NCBI RefSeq assembly: GCF_010501035.1
Contig: NZ_QVMH01000002.1
Span: 23,812-87,811, forward strand
Length of the DNA: 64,000 bases
Direction: 5' to 3'
Source of the DNA: Paludibacter sp. 221
GTDB taxonomy: Bacteria; Bacteroidota; Bacteroidia; Bacteroidales; Paludibacteraceae
Below the pieces are notes generated by a model. That model ran no database searches, was not told the origin of the DNA, and saw only the letters and a list, made by a program, of their open reading frames with translations. A program made the translations under genes and the position numbers. Below are positions 25,780 through 36,200 of this stretch, one piece after another. Each line of letters begins with the position of its first letter. Within the stretch, counting starts at the first letter, position 1.

Positions 25780-26931
25780 ATGAAAAAGATATTTGTAATA
25801 CTATCAGTCCTTACCATCGTTTTGGCATCGTGCGAAAACAATAAAAAGTTTAAAGTACAAGGCGTGGTTGAGAACGCACAAGGAAAAATGCTGGTATTGG
25901 AGCATACAGGAATCGTAAAAACACAGGGCATAGATTCCATGAAAATACTTGCGTCAGGCAAATACACGTTAAAGGCTATGCGCCCTGAATATCCCGACTT
26001 CTATCGCCTCCGCATTGAGAATAAAACCATTGCATTTGCAATCGATTCTACCGAAACTGTTACTATAAATGCAAATTTAAACAACTTCGCAACGGATTAT
26101 ACCATCGAGGGGTCGTACGATTCGGAACTAATCAAAGAATTGCGCCTTTCGGTCATCAATATCCAAAATATGATTAACAGCCTGAAGCCCGAAATGGAAC
26201 AGGACGAACGGATGAAAAAGGTAGATGAAATAGAAGAAGAACTTGAAAAGCACAAAGCGAACGCCCGAAAAATAATTATGCAAAAGCCTGTTTCTACAGC
26301 AGCTTATTTTGCATTATACCAACAAATAAACGGACAATACATTTTCTCGCCTTACCTGCAAGAAGACTATCCTTATTGGGCTGCTACGGGCACTGCCTAT
26401 CATACATTCATGCCGAAATACGACCGTAGCAAGAATATTTACAATTTTGTGTTGGGAGCATTGAAAGAAAAACAAGCAGCCAAACAACAAGAAGCATTAA
26501 ACCAATTACTCCAAAATCCCACCGCCGGATATATAGATATCGTATTACCGGACAGAAAAGGACAAGAAAAGAAACTATCGGAACTGGAAGGGAAGGTTAT
26601 ACTCATTGATTTCTCCACCTACGAAGCGCCGGAAAGCATCGAATATACTTTTTCGCTACGCGACCTCTATAATAAATATAACAAACGAGGATTCGAAATA
26701 TATCAGGTTTCTCTGGACCGTAATAAGCTGCTTTGGGAAATTTCTATCGAAAACATCCCTTGGGCTTGCGTACGCGACGAAAACGGGCCAAGCAACCGTT
26801 TTGCCTTACTGTACAATGTAAGTAAAATCCCAACCACATTCCTTATGAACAAAAAAGGCGACATTGTTGCACGCGACTTGAATTTCGGACAATTGGATAA
26901 AGAAATAGACAAGCTGTTGAAGAGTAAGTAG
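25780..26931 (+). CDS. TlpA-like lipoprotein with DUF4369 domain, no CxxC
   Basis: A 383-residue predicted lipoprotein (lipobox LASC, Cys18). The N-terminal DUF4369 domain (about 25-120) starts at FKVQGVVENAQGKMLVLE. A charged helical region follows, then a C-terminal thioredoxin/AhpC-TSA fold (about 248-380). That domain contains GKVILIDFSTY, where redox-active members have FWAxWCxPC, and ends in KIPTTFLMNKKGDIVARD with the conserved cis-Pro. Here the segment reads TYEAPES, with no cysteine pair. The protein therefore cannot be a standard disulfide oxidoreductase. Structure is confident; function is uncertain. Confidence 0.85.
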   Translation: MKKIFVILSVLTIVLASCENNKKFKVQGVVENAQGKMLVLEHTGIVKTQGIDSMKILASGKYTLKAMRPEYPDFYRLRIENKTIAFAIDSTETVTINANLNNFATDYTIEGSYDSELIKELRLSVINIQNMINSLKPEMEQDERMKKVDEIEEELEKHKANARKIIMQKPVSTAAYFALYQQINGQYIFSPYLQEDYPYWAATGTAYHTFMPKYDRSKNIYNFVLGALKEKQAAKQQEALNQLLQNPTAGYIDIVLPDRKGQEKKLSELEGKVILIDFSTYEAPESIEYTFSLRDLYNKYNKRGFEIYQVSLDRNKLLWEISIENIPWACVRDENGPSNRFALLYNVSKIPTTFLMNKKGDIVARDLNFGQLDKEIDKLLKSK

Positions 26932-26977
26932 TGGGTAGCGAGTAGAAAAAACGAGGATTAGGGTAAATAGAGGCTTT

Positions 26978-27391
26978 ATGGCAAAAACATACGAGTATCA
27001 CATGAAAGTGCGTGATTACGAATGCGACGCACAAGGAGTAGTGAATAATGCGAATTACCTGCATTATTTCGAAGCTACACGCCACGAGATGATGGAGTCG
27101 TGCGGGCTGAAACTACGCGACCTGACTGCTGCCAATATCATCCCCCTATTGCGCAATGCAAATGTTAGCTATCGTCATTCGCTGCGTGGCTCGGACGAGT
27201 TTATCAGTAAAATATCAATCGAACGCGAGGGGCTTCGCTATTATTTTCTGCAAGAAATCCACCTTGTACCCGATAACACCCTTTGCGCTAAGGCCGAAAT
27301 AGAAATAGTTTGCCTGATTGACGGGAAAATAGCCAAACCCGATTTATTTGACAAAGCATTTGCAGACTACCTTGTATGGCGGAAAATATGA
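26978..27391 (+). CDS. Acyl-CoA thioesterase, YbgC/4HBT type
   Basis: A 137-residue hot-dog fold protein. The N-terminal signature MKVRDYECDAQGVVNNANYLHYFEA carries the catalytic Asp of the 4-hydroxybenzoyl-CoA thioesterase group, followed by the usual ARHE helix (ATRHEMMESCG). It hydrolyses acyl-CoA thioesters; acyl-chain preference is not deducible. Its stop codon overlaps the start of the following hydrolase gene, indicating translational coupling. Confidence 0.88.
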   Translation: MAKTYEYHMKVRDYECDAQGVVNNANYLHYFEATRHEMMESCGLKLRDLTAANIIPLLRNANVSYRHSLRGSDEFISKISIEREGLRYYFLQEIHLVPDNTLCAKAEIEIVCLIDGKIAKPDLFDKAFADYLVWRKI

Positions 27392-28176
27392 CAGAAGAAG
27401 CGTATGTGCATCTGAACGGGCATAGTCTTTTTGTAAAAAAGATTAACAACTGCCCGGACGCCAACGAAAAACCTGTGTTGATATTTCTGCACGACTCATG
27501 GGGCTGTACCGAAATGTGGGAAGATTTCCCCGAAAAACTGGTAAAATTAAGCGGCCTGAATGGCTTGGTATACGACAGGCAGGGATATGGCAAATCCTCA
27601 CCTTTCAATATAACGGCAAGAACCAACAATTACCTGCACGATGAAGCACATGAGCTAATCGACTTATTGAACTTGTGTGGAATAAAAAACGCTGTGCTAT
27701 ACGGACACAGCGACGGAGCAAGCATAGCATTAATAGCTGCCGCACTCTATTCCGACAGGATAAAAGGCTTGCTGCTGGAAGGAGCCCATAGTTTTGTAGA
27801 AGAATCGGGAAAAAATGCGGTAAGGCAATCACGCGAGAGGGCAAAGCACTCAAGCCTAATAAAAAGTCTGGAAAAATTTCATGGCGACAAGGCACCGGAA
27901 CTATTCAGGCTCTGGCACGAAACTTGGCTGAACGACGGATTCGTCACATGGACAATTGTACCGCTATTAAAAGACATCGCATGTCCGGTATTGGCATTTC
28001 AGGGAGAAAGCGATGAATTTGGAACTATCAAGCAGCTAAGTGTTTTAGAAAAAGAGATACCATCACCAACCATCATTACCGAAATACCAAAAGCCGCCCA
28101 CACTCCCCGAAAAGAAGCTGCCGAAGAAACGTTAAAATGGATTGAATCCTATTTCTCACAAAACCAGTTCTTCTGA
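27388..28176 (+). CDS. Alpha/beta-hydrolase
   Basis: About 262 residues from the ATG at 27388, which forms an ATGA overlap with the thioesterase stop. An ATG at 27376 would add 4 residues. Oxyanion-side motif is LHDSWGCTEMW, the nucleophile elbow is YGHSDGASIA (G-x-S-x-G), the acid lies near FQGESDEFG, and the catalytic His is in IPKAAHTPRKEA. There is no signal peptide, so it is cytosolic. It could be an esterase or haloperoxidase-like enzyme; the coupling to a thioesterase suggests a shared acyl or aromatic ester pathway, which is inference. Confidence 0.86.
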   Translation: MTEEAYVHLNGHSLFVKKINNCPDANEKPVLIFLHDSWGCTEMWEDFPEKLVKLSGLNGLVYDRQGYGKSSPFNITARTNNYLHDEAHELIDLLNLCGIKNAVLYGHSDGASIALIAAALYSDRIKGLLLEGAHSFVEESGKNAVRQSRERAKHSSLIKSLEKFHGDKAPELFRLWHETWLNDGFVTWTIVPLLKDIACPVLAFQGESDEFGTIKQLSVLEKEIPSPTIITEIPKAAHTPRKEAAEETLKWIESYFSQNQFF

Positions 28177-28286
28177 ATTTCCTTTTACATTCACATCTGC
28201 CGAGCACACAGCTCCCACCCTCGCACAAAACAAAAAAACAGGATAAATACTTATTTGTTGCTATTTAATGTCTAAAAGTAATTCAT

Positions 28287-28294
28287 TATCTTTG
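28287..28294 (+). promoter_or_regulatory. -7 box for the NagB-like gene
   Basis: TATCTTTG, ~90 nt before the start codon. Confidence 0.45.
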
Positions 28295-28384
28295 AAGTTC
28301 GATTTAAGAACATACAAGCCTCTTGAAAAACAGACTGTTAATAAGTAATTTAACAAAAAAGCAAAACATACAAACTTTACACAA

Positions 28385-30367
28385 ATGAGAAACAACCTTA
28401 GTTCTTTAATTACGCTTACACGAATTCCGCGAAAATACTATCAACCGGATGATGTGTTTGAGCTTTCGCGCGTAACACGTTTAGAAAAAATCCCGACCGA
28501 AATTTTCGAAACAGAAAAAAAAGGTGCTAAAAAAGTAGCACTTGAAATTGCTGAACTCATCAGAGAGAAACAAGCAGCAGGAGAAAACTGCGTGTTGGGA
28601 TTGACCAACGGGCAATCGACTACCGGAATATATTCCGAGCTAATCAAAATACACACCGAAGGAGGGCTGAGCTTCAAAAACGTTATTGTATTCAATCTTT
28701 TTGAGTATTTCCCTTTAGCAAATAATACGAAGGGCTGCTTTCTGCAAATGAAAGAAAACTTTTTCGACCATGTAGATATTCTGCCCGAAAACATACATAC
28801 GTTGGATGGCACGATAGATAAATCGGAAATCATAGCCGCATGTGCCGCTTACGAAAAAGAGATAAAAAAAGCCGGTGGAATAGATTATCAACTGCTTGGC
28901 ATAGGCCGTACAGGCAACATCGGATTCAACGAGCCGGGCACACAGGCAAACTCTGCAACACACCTGATACTGCTCGACAACGCATCGCGCAAAGACGCTG
29001 CCGAGCTATTCGGAACATTGGATGCTGTGCCTATCAGTGCCATAACAATGGGTATAGGCACTATACTGAAAGCAAAAAAAATAGTATTGGTGGCATGGGG
29101 CGAGCACAAATCTACAGTAATTAAAGACGCTGTAGAATCTCCCGTATCAGAAGCAACTCCGGCATCTTATCTTCAAACACACTCCGATGCAAAAGTCATT
29201 ATCGACCTCAACGCAGCTGGCGAGCTTACAAGAATAAGTCAGCCTTGGCTGGTTACTTCATGCGAATGGGACGATAAGCTGATTCGCCGTGCTATCGTAT
29301 GGCTATGCCTGAAAGTAAAGAAACCAATACTGAAACTGACCAACAAAGATTATAACGAGAACGGACTGAGCGAGCTATTAGCTCTGTACGGCTCGGCATA
29401 CAATGTCAATATAAAAATCTTCAACGATTTACAACACACCATCACAGGATGGCCGGGCGGTAAACCTAATGCTGACGACTCGAACCGCCCCGAACGTGCA
29501 TTGCCATACCCTAAAAGAGTACTGATTTTCAGTCCGCACCCCGACGATGATGTTATCTCGATGGGAGGCACATTCAAACGCCTTATCGACCAAAACCACG
29601 AAGTGCATATTGCATACCAAACTTCGGGCAACATTGCTGTGGCCGACGATGAGGTTATACGCTTTATTGCTTTTCTGAAAGGGTTTAAAGATATGTTTGA
29701 CAAAGGCAATAAGGTATTGGAAGACAAATACGTTGAATTTAAAGACATACTTTTAGGTAAAAAAGAAGGTGAGCTCGATACACGTGAAATATTGGAACTG
29801 AAAGGTTTAATCCGTCGCGGCGAAGCCAAAGCAGCATGTCGCTATGTAGGATTACCGTCGAAAAACATTCACTTCCTTAACCTACCTTTCTACGAAACAG
29901 GAACAATACAAAAAGCCCCTATCAGTCAGGCCGATGTAGATATAATCATAAAACTGCTTCAGGAAGTCAAGCCGCACCAAATTTACGTGGCAGGCGACCT
30001 TGCCGACCCACACGGAACACACAAAGTGTGTTTGGATGCAGCTTTAGCAGCTATCGACGAACTTAAGGGCGAAGCATGGCTGGACGACTGCCGTATATGG
30101 ATGTATCGCGGAGCATGGAAAGAATGGGAAATAGACCATATAGAAATGGCTGTGCCTATCAGCCCTGAGGAGTTGCGCAGCAAACGTAACGCTATATTGA
30201 AACACCAGTCGCAAATGGAAAGTGCGCCTTTCCTTGGCAACGATGAACGCCTGTTTTGGCAACGCTCCGAAGACCGCAACCGTGCCACTGCCGACCTGTA
30301 TGCGCAGTTAGGTTTAGCATCTTATGAGGCTATCGAAGCCTTTGTTCAATATATTCCTATTGAATAA
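28385..30367 (+). CDS. NagB-like/PIG-L fusion protein
   Basis: A 660-residue two-domain protein commonly annotated as glucosamine-6-phosphate deaminase in Bacteroidota. The N-terminal domain (about 40-290) has the NagB/RpiA fold. Its motifs read FNLFEYFPL (103-111) and GIGRTGNIGFNEP (172-184), where E. coli NagB has FNMDEYVGL and GGVGVDGHIAFNEP. The catalytic Asp72, Asp141 and His143 equivalents are Phe, Thr and Asn, while the Glu of FNEP is kept. The C-terminal domain (about 375-650) is a PIG-L/LmbE deacetylase with SPHPDDDVISMGGT and DPHGTH zinc motifs intact. Deaminase activity is doubtful; deacetylase chemistry looks more likely. It may process N-acetylated amino sugars. Confidence 0.88.
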   Translation: MRNNLSSLITLTRIPRKYYQPDDVFELSRVTRLEKIPTEIFETEKKGAKKVALEIAELIREKQAAGENCVLGLTNGQSTTGIYSELIKIHTEGGLSFKNVIVFNLFEYFPLANNTKGCFLQMKENFFDHVDILPENIHTLDGTIDKSEIIAACAAYEKEIKKAGGIDYQLLGIGRTGNIGFNEPGTQANSATHLILLDNASRKDAAELFGTLDAVPISAITMGIGTILKAKKIVLVAWGEHKSTVIKDAVESPVSEATPASYLQTHSDAKVIIDLNAAGELTRISQPWLVTSCEWDDKLIRRAIVWLCLKVKKPILKLTNKDYNENGLSELLALYGSAYNVNIKIFNDLQHTITGWPGGKPNADDSNRPERALPYPKRVLIFSPHPDDDVISMGGTFKRLIDQNHEVHIAYQTSGNIAVADDEVIRFIAFLKGFKDMFDKGNKVLEDKYVEFKDILLGKKEGELDTREILELKGLIRRGEAKAACRYVGLPSKNIHFLNLPFYETGTIQKAPISQADVDIIIKLLQEVKPHQIYVAGDLADPHGTHKVCLDAALAAIDELKGEAWLDDCRIWMYRGAWKEWEIDHIEMAVPISPEELRSKRNAILKHQSQMESAPFLGNDERLFWQRSEDRNRATADLYAQLGLASYEAIEAFVQYIPIE

Positions 30368-30400
30368 GAATGTCTTAACCATAAATTAATTGGATTTTAG

Positions 30401-30433
30401 GATTGCCTTGATTTCTTTTTAATCAAGGCAATC
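30401..30433 (+). terminator. Hairpin after the NagB-like gene
   Basis: Perfect 13-bp arms GATTGCCTTGATT/AATCAAGGCAATC with loop TCTTTTT. The T-run is weak. Confidence 0.7.
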
Positions 30434-30505
30434 TTGTAATCAAGAAAATCATATTCAAGACTTACTTTATAGAAAAATAACTTTTCCCTTTAGCCTTTAT
30501 TTCCG

Positions 30506-30513
30506 TATTTTTG
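30506..30513 (+). promoter_or_regulatory. -7 box for pepT
   Basis: TATTTTTG, 22 nt before the start codon. Confidence 0.5.
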
Positions 30514-30534
30514 TAAAAATAAAAATAAACTACT

Positions 30535-31764
30535 ATGAATATAACCGACCGTTTTCTGAAGTATGTAAGCCATCCTACCACTTCGGACGAAAATACAAAG
30601 ATGACTCCCAGCACTCCGGGACAAATGATATTTGCAAAATATCTGGTTGAAGAACTGACGTCAATCGGGCTTACTGAAATTGATTTAGATAAGAATGGCT
30701 ACATAATGGCAACATTACCGGCCAACACAGACCAGCAAGTACCCGTTATCGGCTTTATTGCCCACATGGATACAAGCCCCGATATGAGTGGAAAAAACAT
30801 CAAACCACGTATTGTGAAAGAATATGACGGCAACGATATTTTGCTGAACGAAGATAAACTAATCGTACTGGAAACTGAGAAATACCCCGAAATTCTCCAA
30901 TACAAAGGGCAGAATATTATCGTAACCGATGGTACTACGCTTTTAGGTGCTGACGATAAAGCCGGCATCGCCGAGATAGTTTCGGCAATGGAGTATCTGA
31001 TTGTCCACCCCGAAATAAAACACGGTAAAGTACGTATCGGATTCACTCCCGACGAAGAGATAGGACAAGGTGCCGACCATTTTGATGTAAAAAAATTCGG
31101 AGCCGAATGGGCTTATACAATGGATGGAAGCGAAATAGGCGAACTGGAGTTTGAAAACTTCAACGCAGCCTCGGCCAAAGTAACTTTCAAAGGGCTGAAC
31201 GTGCATCCGGGCTATGCAAAACGTAAAATGCGAAATTCAATGCGTATTGCACAACAATATGCTACCATGCTCCCACGCCACGAGACTCCTGAGCACACCG
31301 AAGGCTACGAGGGTTTTTATCATCTGGTAGGGATGGAAGGAAAGGTAGAGCAGTCAACACTCAGCTACATTATTCGCGACCACGACCGTGACCGCTTCGA
31401 ACGCCGCAAAAAAGAAATGCAACACCTTGTAAATAAAATAAATGCTGAATTTGGTGAAGATACCGCCGGCATCGAAATAAAAGACCAGTACTACAATATG
31501 CGCGAAAAGGTAGAGCCTGTAATGCACATTGTAGAGTTGGCTAAAAAGTCGATGGAAGAACTGGGTATTAAGCCAAATATCAAACCCATACGCGGCGGTA
31601 CTGACGGCGCACGCCTTTCGTTCGAAGGGCTTCCGTGTCCCAATATATTTGCAGGAGGACATAATTTTCACGGACGTTTCGAGTACCTGCCTATACCATC
31701 GATGGAAAAAGCCATGCAGGTAGTGGTCAAAATAATTGAAAACGTAGCCGCACCCACTAAATGA
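30535..31764 (+). CDS. pepT: Peptidase T (tripeptide aminopeptidase)
   Basis: A 409-residue cytosolic M20B metallopeptidase releasing the N-terminal residue of tripeptides. Di-zinc site motifs are [25 protein letters not shown] and [11 protein letters not shown] (catalytic Glu), then the late His in [15 protein letters not shown]. Length is normal for PepT. Monocistronic from its own promoter. It may help use peptides brought in by outer-membrane systems such as the SusCD locus downstream, but no direct link is visible. Confidence 0.95.
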   Translation: MNITDRFLKYVSHPTTSDENTKMTPSTPGQMIFAKYLVEELTSIGLTEIDLDKNGYIMATLPANTDQQVPVIGFIAHMDTSPDMSGKNIKPRIVKEYDGNDILLNEDKLIVLETEKYPEILQYKGQNIIVTDGTTLLGADDKAGIAEIVSAMEYLIVHPEIKHGKVRIGFTPDEEIGQGADHFDVKKFGAEWAYTMDGSEIGELEFENFNAASAKVTFKGLNVHPGYAKRKMRNSMRIAQQYATMLPRHETPEHTEGYEGFYHLVGMEGKVEQSTLSYIIRDHDRDRFERRKKEMQHLVNKINAEFGEDTAGIEIKDQYYNMREKVEPVMHIVELAKKSMEELGIKPNIKPIRGGTDGARLSFEGLPCPNIFAGGHNFHGRFEYLPIPSMEKAMQVVVKIIENVAAPTK

Positions 31765-31829
31765 GGGACTTAGCGATAGGTAAAAACAGGCTCCTGACAT
31801 TTTGAATAACAAATACAACAAATAAAAGT

Positions 31830-31857
31830 CTTGACTCTTGGTTCTTGACTCTTGATT
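31830..31857. repeat. 14-bp tandem repeat before gcvT
   Basis: Two units of CTTGACTCTTGRTT, one mismatch, 14 nt before the gcvT start codon. Reverse-complement relatives (CAAGAATCAAGAGCCAAGAC) occur near 52743. Confidence 0.6.
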
Positions 31858-31870
31858 CTAAATAAAACAA

Positions 31871-32944
31871 ATGAAAACAACACCATTTACAGAGAAACAC
31901 ATTGCACTTGGTGCAAAAATGCATGAATTTGCAGGTTACAACATGCCCATAGAATATCCTACAGGCATTATCGAAGAACACTTAACCGTACGAAGCGGAG
32001 CAGGAGTGTTTGATGTATCGCACATGGGTGAGTTTTGGGTAAAAGGGCCAAAGGCCTTGCCTTTCCTCCAAAAAGTTACAACCAACGACGTATCAAAACT
32101 TGCAATAGGAAAAGCACAATACACATGCTTCCCCAACGGGAAAGGCGGTATTGTAGACGACCTGCTGGTATACCGTTACGAAGATGATAAATACCTGCTG
32201 GTGGTAAATGCATCGAACATTGAAAAAGACTGGAACTGGTGTGTAAAAAACAATACAGAAGGGGCTGATTTGGAGAATGCGTCGGATAACATGGCGCAGC
32301 TTGCAGTGCAAGGCCCAAAGGCAACCGAATTGTTACAAAAACTAACAGCGGTAAACCTCTCGGAAATTCCATATTATAGCTTTAAAGTAGGCGATTTTGC
32401 AGGAGTTGACAACGTAATCCTTTCGAACACAGGATACACCGGAGCAGGCGGTTTCGAGTTATATTTCTACCCCGAATACGGAGATAAGATATGGAACGCC
32501 CTTTTTGAAACAGGAGAAGAATTTGGGCTGAAACCTATCGGATTAGGCGCACGTGATACACTCCGTCTCGAAAAAGGCTTTGCTCTATACGGAAACGATA
32601 TTGACGATACTACTTCGCCTCTTGAAGCAGGCTTAGGCTGGATTACCAAATTCGTTGATGGCAAAGACTTTATTGACCGCCCATTTTTGGAAAAGCAAAA
32701 GGCAGAAGGCGTAAGCCGCAAACTGATTCGTTTTGAAATGGTGGAGCGCGGAATACCACGCCACGGATACGAGATAGCAAACGGAGAAGGCGAAATTATA
32801 GGCAATGTTACATCAGGCACAATGGTTCCGGGTACAAAGTCTTACATTGGTATGGGATATGTAAAAACAGAATATACACAGCCCGACACCAGAATCTATA
32901 TCGTTATCCGCAACAAAAACATTGAAGCAAAAATAGTTAAGTAA
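31871..32944 (+). CDS. gcvT: Aminomethyltransferase (glycine cleavage T protein)
   Basis: A 357-residue enzyme taking the aminomethyl group from the lipoylated H protein and passing the methylene to tetrahydrofolate with release of ammonia. Hallmarks are [28 protein letters not shown], the catalytic Asp in the [12 protein letters not shown] region, and [18 protein letters not shown] with the conserved Arg. The C-terminal barrel ends with GMGYVK. Other glycine cleavage genes (gcvH, gcvP) are not adjacent. No glycine riboswitch is apparent in the 106-bp leader. Confidence 0.95.
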   Translation: MKTTPFTEKHIALGAKMHEFAGYNMPIEYPTGIIEEHLTVRSGAGVFDVSHMGEFWVKGPKALPFLQKVTTNDVSKLAIGKAQYTCFPNGKGGIVDDLLVYRYEDDKYLLVVNASNIEKDWNWCVKNNTEGADLENASDNMAQLAVQGPKATELLQKLTAVNLSEIPYYSFKVGDFAGVDNVILSNTGYTGAGGFELYFYPEYGDKIWNALFETGEEFGLKPIGLGARDTLRLEKGFALYGNDIDDTTSPLEAGLGWITKFVDGKDFIDRPFLEKQKAEGVSRKLIRFEMVERGIPRHGYEIANGEGEIIGNVTSGTMVPGTKSYIGMGYVKTEYTQPDTRIYIVIRNKNIEAKIVK

Positions 32945-32969
32945 CATACATTATTTACTTAAAATTATA

Positions 32970-33017
32970 ATAGCAGGTTTTCTTACAATGGCTTTTTACC
33001 TGAAGAAAACCTGCTAT
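32970..33017 (+). terminator. Terminator of gcvT
   Basis: Perfect 15-bp arms ATAGCAGGTTTTCTT/AAGAAAACCTGCTAT with an 18-nt loop and TTTATTT after. Confidence 0.85.
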
Positions 33018-33088
33018 TTATTTGGGGCTATTCAGTAAATAGTTTCAAAATAGCATGAGCCAGTTATCAGTTCATGCAATTTTTTTTT

Positions 33089-33196
33089 AAGAGGTTGTTT
33101 AAATTTTACTCGCAAGATAAATTTTGGTGTTTTTTGTGAAAAAGACAGATGTGAAACAATAACAGCTTCTTTGTGAAAAACTTAAACAACCTCTTA
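33089..33196 (+). repeat. Inverted-end repeat, copy D (internally deleted)
   Basis: About 107 bp. The left 40 bp match copy B (AAGAGGTTGTTTAAATTTTA then CTCGCAAGATAAATTTTGGTG), and the right part matches its other end (AACAGCTTCTTTGTGAAAAA then CTTAAACAACCTCTTA). The middle ~90 bp are missing. It ends 13 nt from the stop codon of the LRR gene and is flanked by TA on both sides. Confidence 0.87.
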
Positions 33197-33209
33197 GGCT
33201 TTCTTTCTC

Positions 33210-36200
33210 TTATGGAGTGACAATCACTTTCAATGTTCTTTCTTCTAAGCCGATTCTGGCTTTTATGATGTATGCTCCGGCTTCGTTAACGTTCACTTCT
33301 GTTAGTCCGTTTGCACGTCCGGAATCAATTATTTTACCCGATACCGAGATTACTTTGTACTCATAGTTTTCTGTACCTTCGATAATGATGGAATAGTTCT
33401 TTGTGTACACATTGAGGCCATTACCGGATAGTTGTTCATCGTTTGTAGAGGTTCCTTTTGTAATGCTGATGAGGTTTGTTTTGCAAGCGGTATTGTCTTT
33501 CAGGTAAATATATCCTGCGTTGTATATTTCGCAGAATACATTTCCTGCAGGTACTTCGATAAACTGGAACTTAGCATCTTCCACTTCGTCATAGTCTTCT
33601 CCCGCTATCAGTTGCTCCTTTTTCGAACCGTTTTGGCGATACCATGTGAATGTAGGATAACGTCCTTTTTCATTATAATAATACCCTACACCTTTTTTGG
33701 AAACGTACCATTTGCTCAAGTCAATAACGTCATTGGTAGTGTATGAATCATTTACTGTATATTCAAAAGACTGAGGCATATAAGATACCGTAAAAGTTCC
33801 TTCCGGTAAATCGTTCAAAGATATATTGTTATTATAACAATCTACAGAAAAGCCGCTTACGGGATTTGGAGGTAGAATAAGTGATGTTATCTTATTATAA
33901 GTACAGTCAAGTTCTTTCAGATTTACATACTTGCTTACATCCAATGTAGTTAATGCTCCTGCCCTACAGGTTAGATTAGTTAATGCTTCAGCATTTTCCG
34001 GTAAAACCAATGTAGTGAAATTACTGTTAGCACTACTGTTCTGATTCGATGTTTCTAAGGTGGTGAGTTTGGATAGTTTACTCACATCCAGCCCATTCAG
34101 GTAGGTGTAATTACTTATCACTTTTCTTAGTTCATTATCTACTGTGTTTGGCAAAATAAGTTCTGTTAAATTCCCGTTGCTTGAACAATTCAGATTTTCC
34201 AGTTTTGTATAGCTGCTCACATCCAGATTTGTGAGGTTGTTGTAACTTACATCTAATGTTTTAAGTTTTTGCGTTTCTGACGGTAAAATTACCGATGTAA
34301 TTAAGTTGCTGCTGCCTTTGCATTCCAACGTTTCCAACGCGCTTGCTTTGCTAAAGTCAGCCGTACGTAAATACTTCGCATTACTTGATGTACTGAACAG
34401 TTTGATTTTTTCGGCATCGCCATACACTTTGATGGTAGTTCCTTTTGGTACTGTACTGAATGTTTCTCCTGTTGTAGTATTTGTAATTGTACGTACATCT
34501 TTTACTCCATTACCCCAGTCAATTTTGATTTCAGTATTAGCTTCTGTAGCCGCAAATTTCAATCCTACATTATAGGTAGTAGCTGTGTTTGTAAACAGCA
34601 TAATCGGGTCTTGAGCCGGAACGATAGTTGCTAAGCTTGTTTTACATTTTTCTCCTCCACTAAGGTCAGGATAGCTTGGGTTGTAAATAACACAATATAC
34701 TTCTCCTGCCGGAATTGTAGGGAATTGGAATTTAGCATTGTCAACAACCGTGTAATCCGTACCTTCTTCCAATGCCGTAGAACTTCCATCCTTATACCAT
34801 GTGAAAGTAGGATAACGTCCTGCTTCATCGTAATTGCTTCCGTATCCCTTTTTAGCTACATACCATTCGCTCAAATCGATAATGTCGTTTGTCTCGTACG
34901 ATTCAGCGAGAGTGTATTTGGCAAACTGCGGATAATAAGATAAATAAGAGAACTGTCCCTCAGGTAATTTATTCAGATGAATATAATTGCTTGAACAATC
35001 CAGATTCAGATTTGATTTAGGATTGGCAGGAATGATAATATCTTCTAACTGGCAGAAAGAACAATCTATATACGTCAAATTATTGTATTTGCTTAAATCC
35101 AAAATGTTGTTATCCATTTTAACACTACTACATTCCAGATGTTCTAATACATCTGTATTTTCGGGCAGTAAAAAACTTTCTAATTTACTTGCACCCGAAA
35201 CAATTATTTTTTTGAGCTTTGCGTATTTGCTTACATCCAAGTTTGTAAGTTTCGACAAATAAGCATAGTCTATCTCGTTTAGTTCATTCCCTTCAGCAGG
35301 AGGCAGGGTGATTTCTGTTAAATTCGAGTTTCTTGAGCAAATCAATGTTTCCAGCTTTGTATATTTGCTTACATCCAGACTTGTAAGATTGTTGCTGCTT
35401 ACATCCAGTTTTTTCAGGTTTTGAGTTTCGTCCGGCAGAACTACCGATGTAATTAAGTTGCTGCTGCCTTTGCATTCCAGTGTTTCTAGTCCGCTTGCTT
35501 TGCTGAAATCAGCAGTACGAAAATACCGGGCATTATTTGAAATACTGAATAGCTTTATTTTCTGCGCATCGCCATACACTTTGATGGTAGTTCCTTTTGG
35601 TGCTGCAGTGAATGTGTTTCCTGTTGTAGTGCTTGTAATTGTACGCACATCTTTTACTCCATTACCCCAGTCAATTTTGATTTCAGTGTTAGCCTCAGTT
35701 GCTGCAAATTTCAATCCAATACTGGCAGTAGTGGCTACATTTGTAAATTGCATAATTGGGTCTGTTGCCTGAATGATGGATGTGAGAGTGGTTTTACATT
35801 TTTCCTGACCGCTCAGGTTCGGGTAGCTTGCATTATAAATAACACAATATACCTCTCCGGTGGGAATCGTCGGGAATTGGAATTTAGCATTGTCAATAAC
35901 TGTGTAATCTGTACCTTCTTCCAACGCAGTAGCGCTTCCATCCTTATACCATGTGAAGGTAGGATAACGCCCTGCTTCATCGTAATTGCTTCCGTATCCT
36001 TTTTTTGCTACATACCATTTGCTCAAATCGATAATGTCGTTTGTTTCGTACGATTCTTCGATGTCGTATTTGGTGAATTGCGGCATATAATACAGATTTG
36101 AGAATTGTCCTTCGGGTAATTTATTCAATGGGATATAATTACTGGAGCAATCAATACTTAGATTTGCTTTTGGACTGGCCGGAATGATAACTTCTTTTAG

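Noticed and set aside
31765-31870. Glycine riboswitch before gcvT
   Set aside because: The leader is short, AT-rich and contains only a 14-bp tandem repeat; no aptamer-like pairing.
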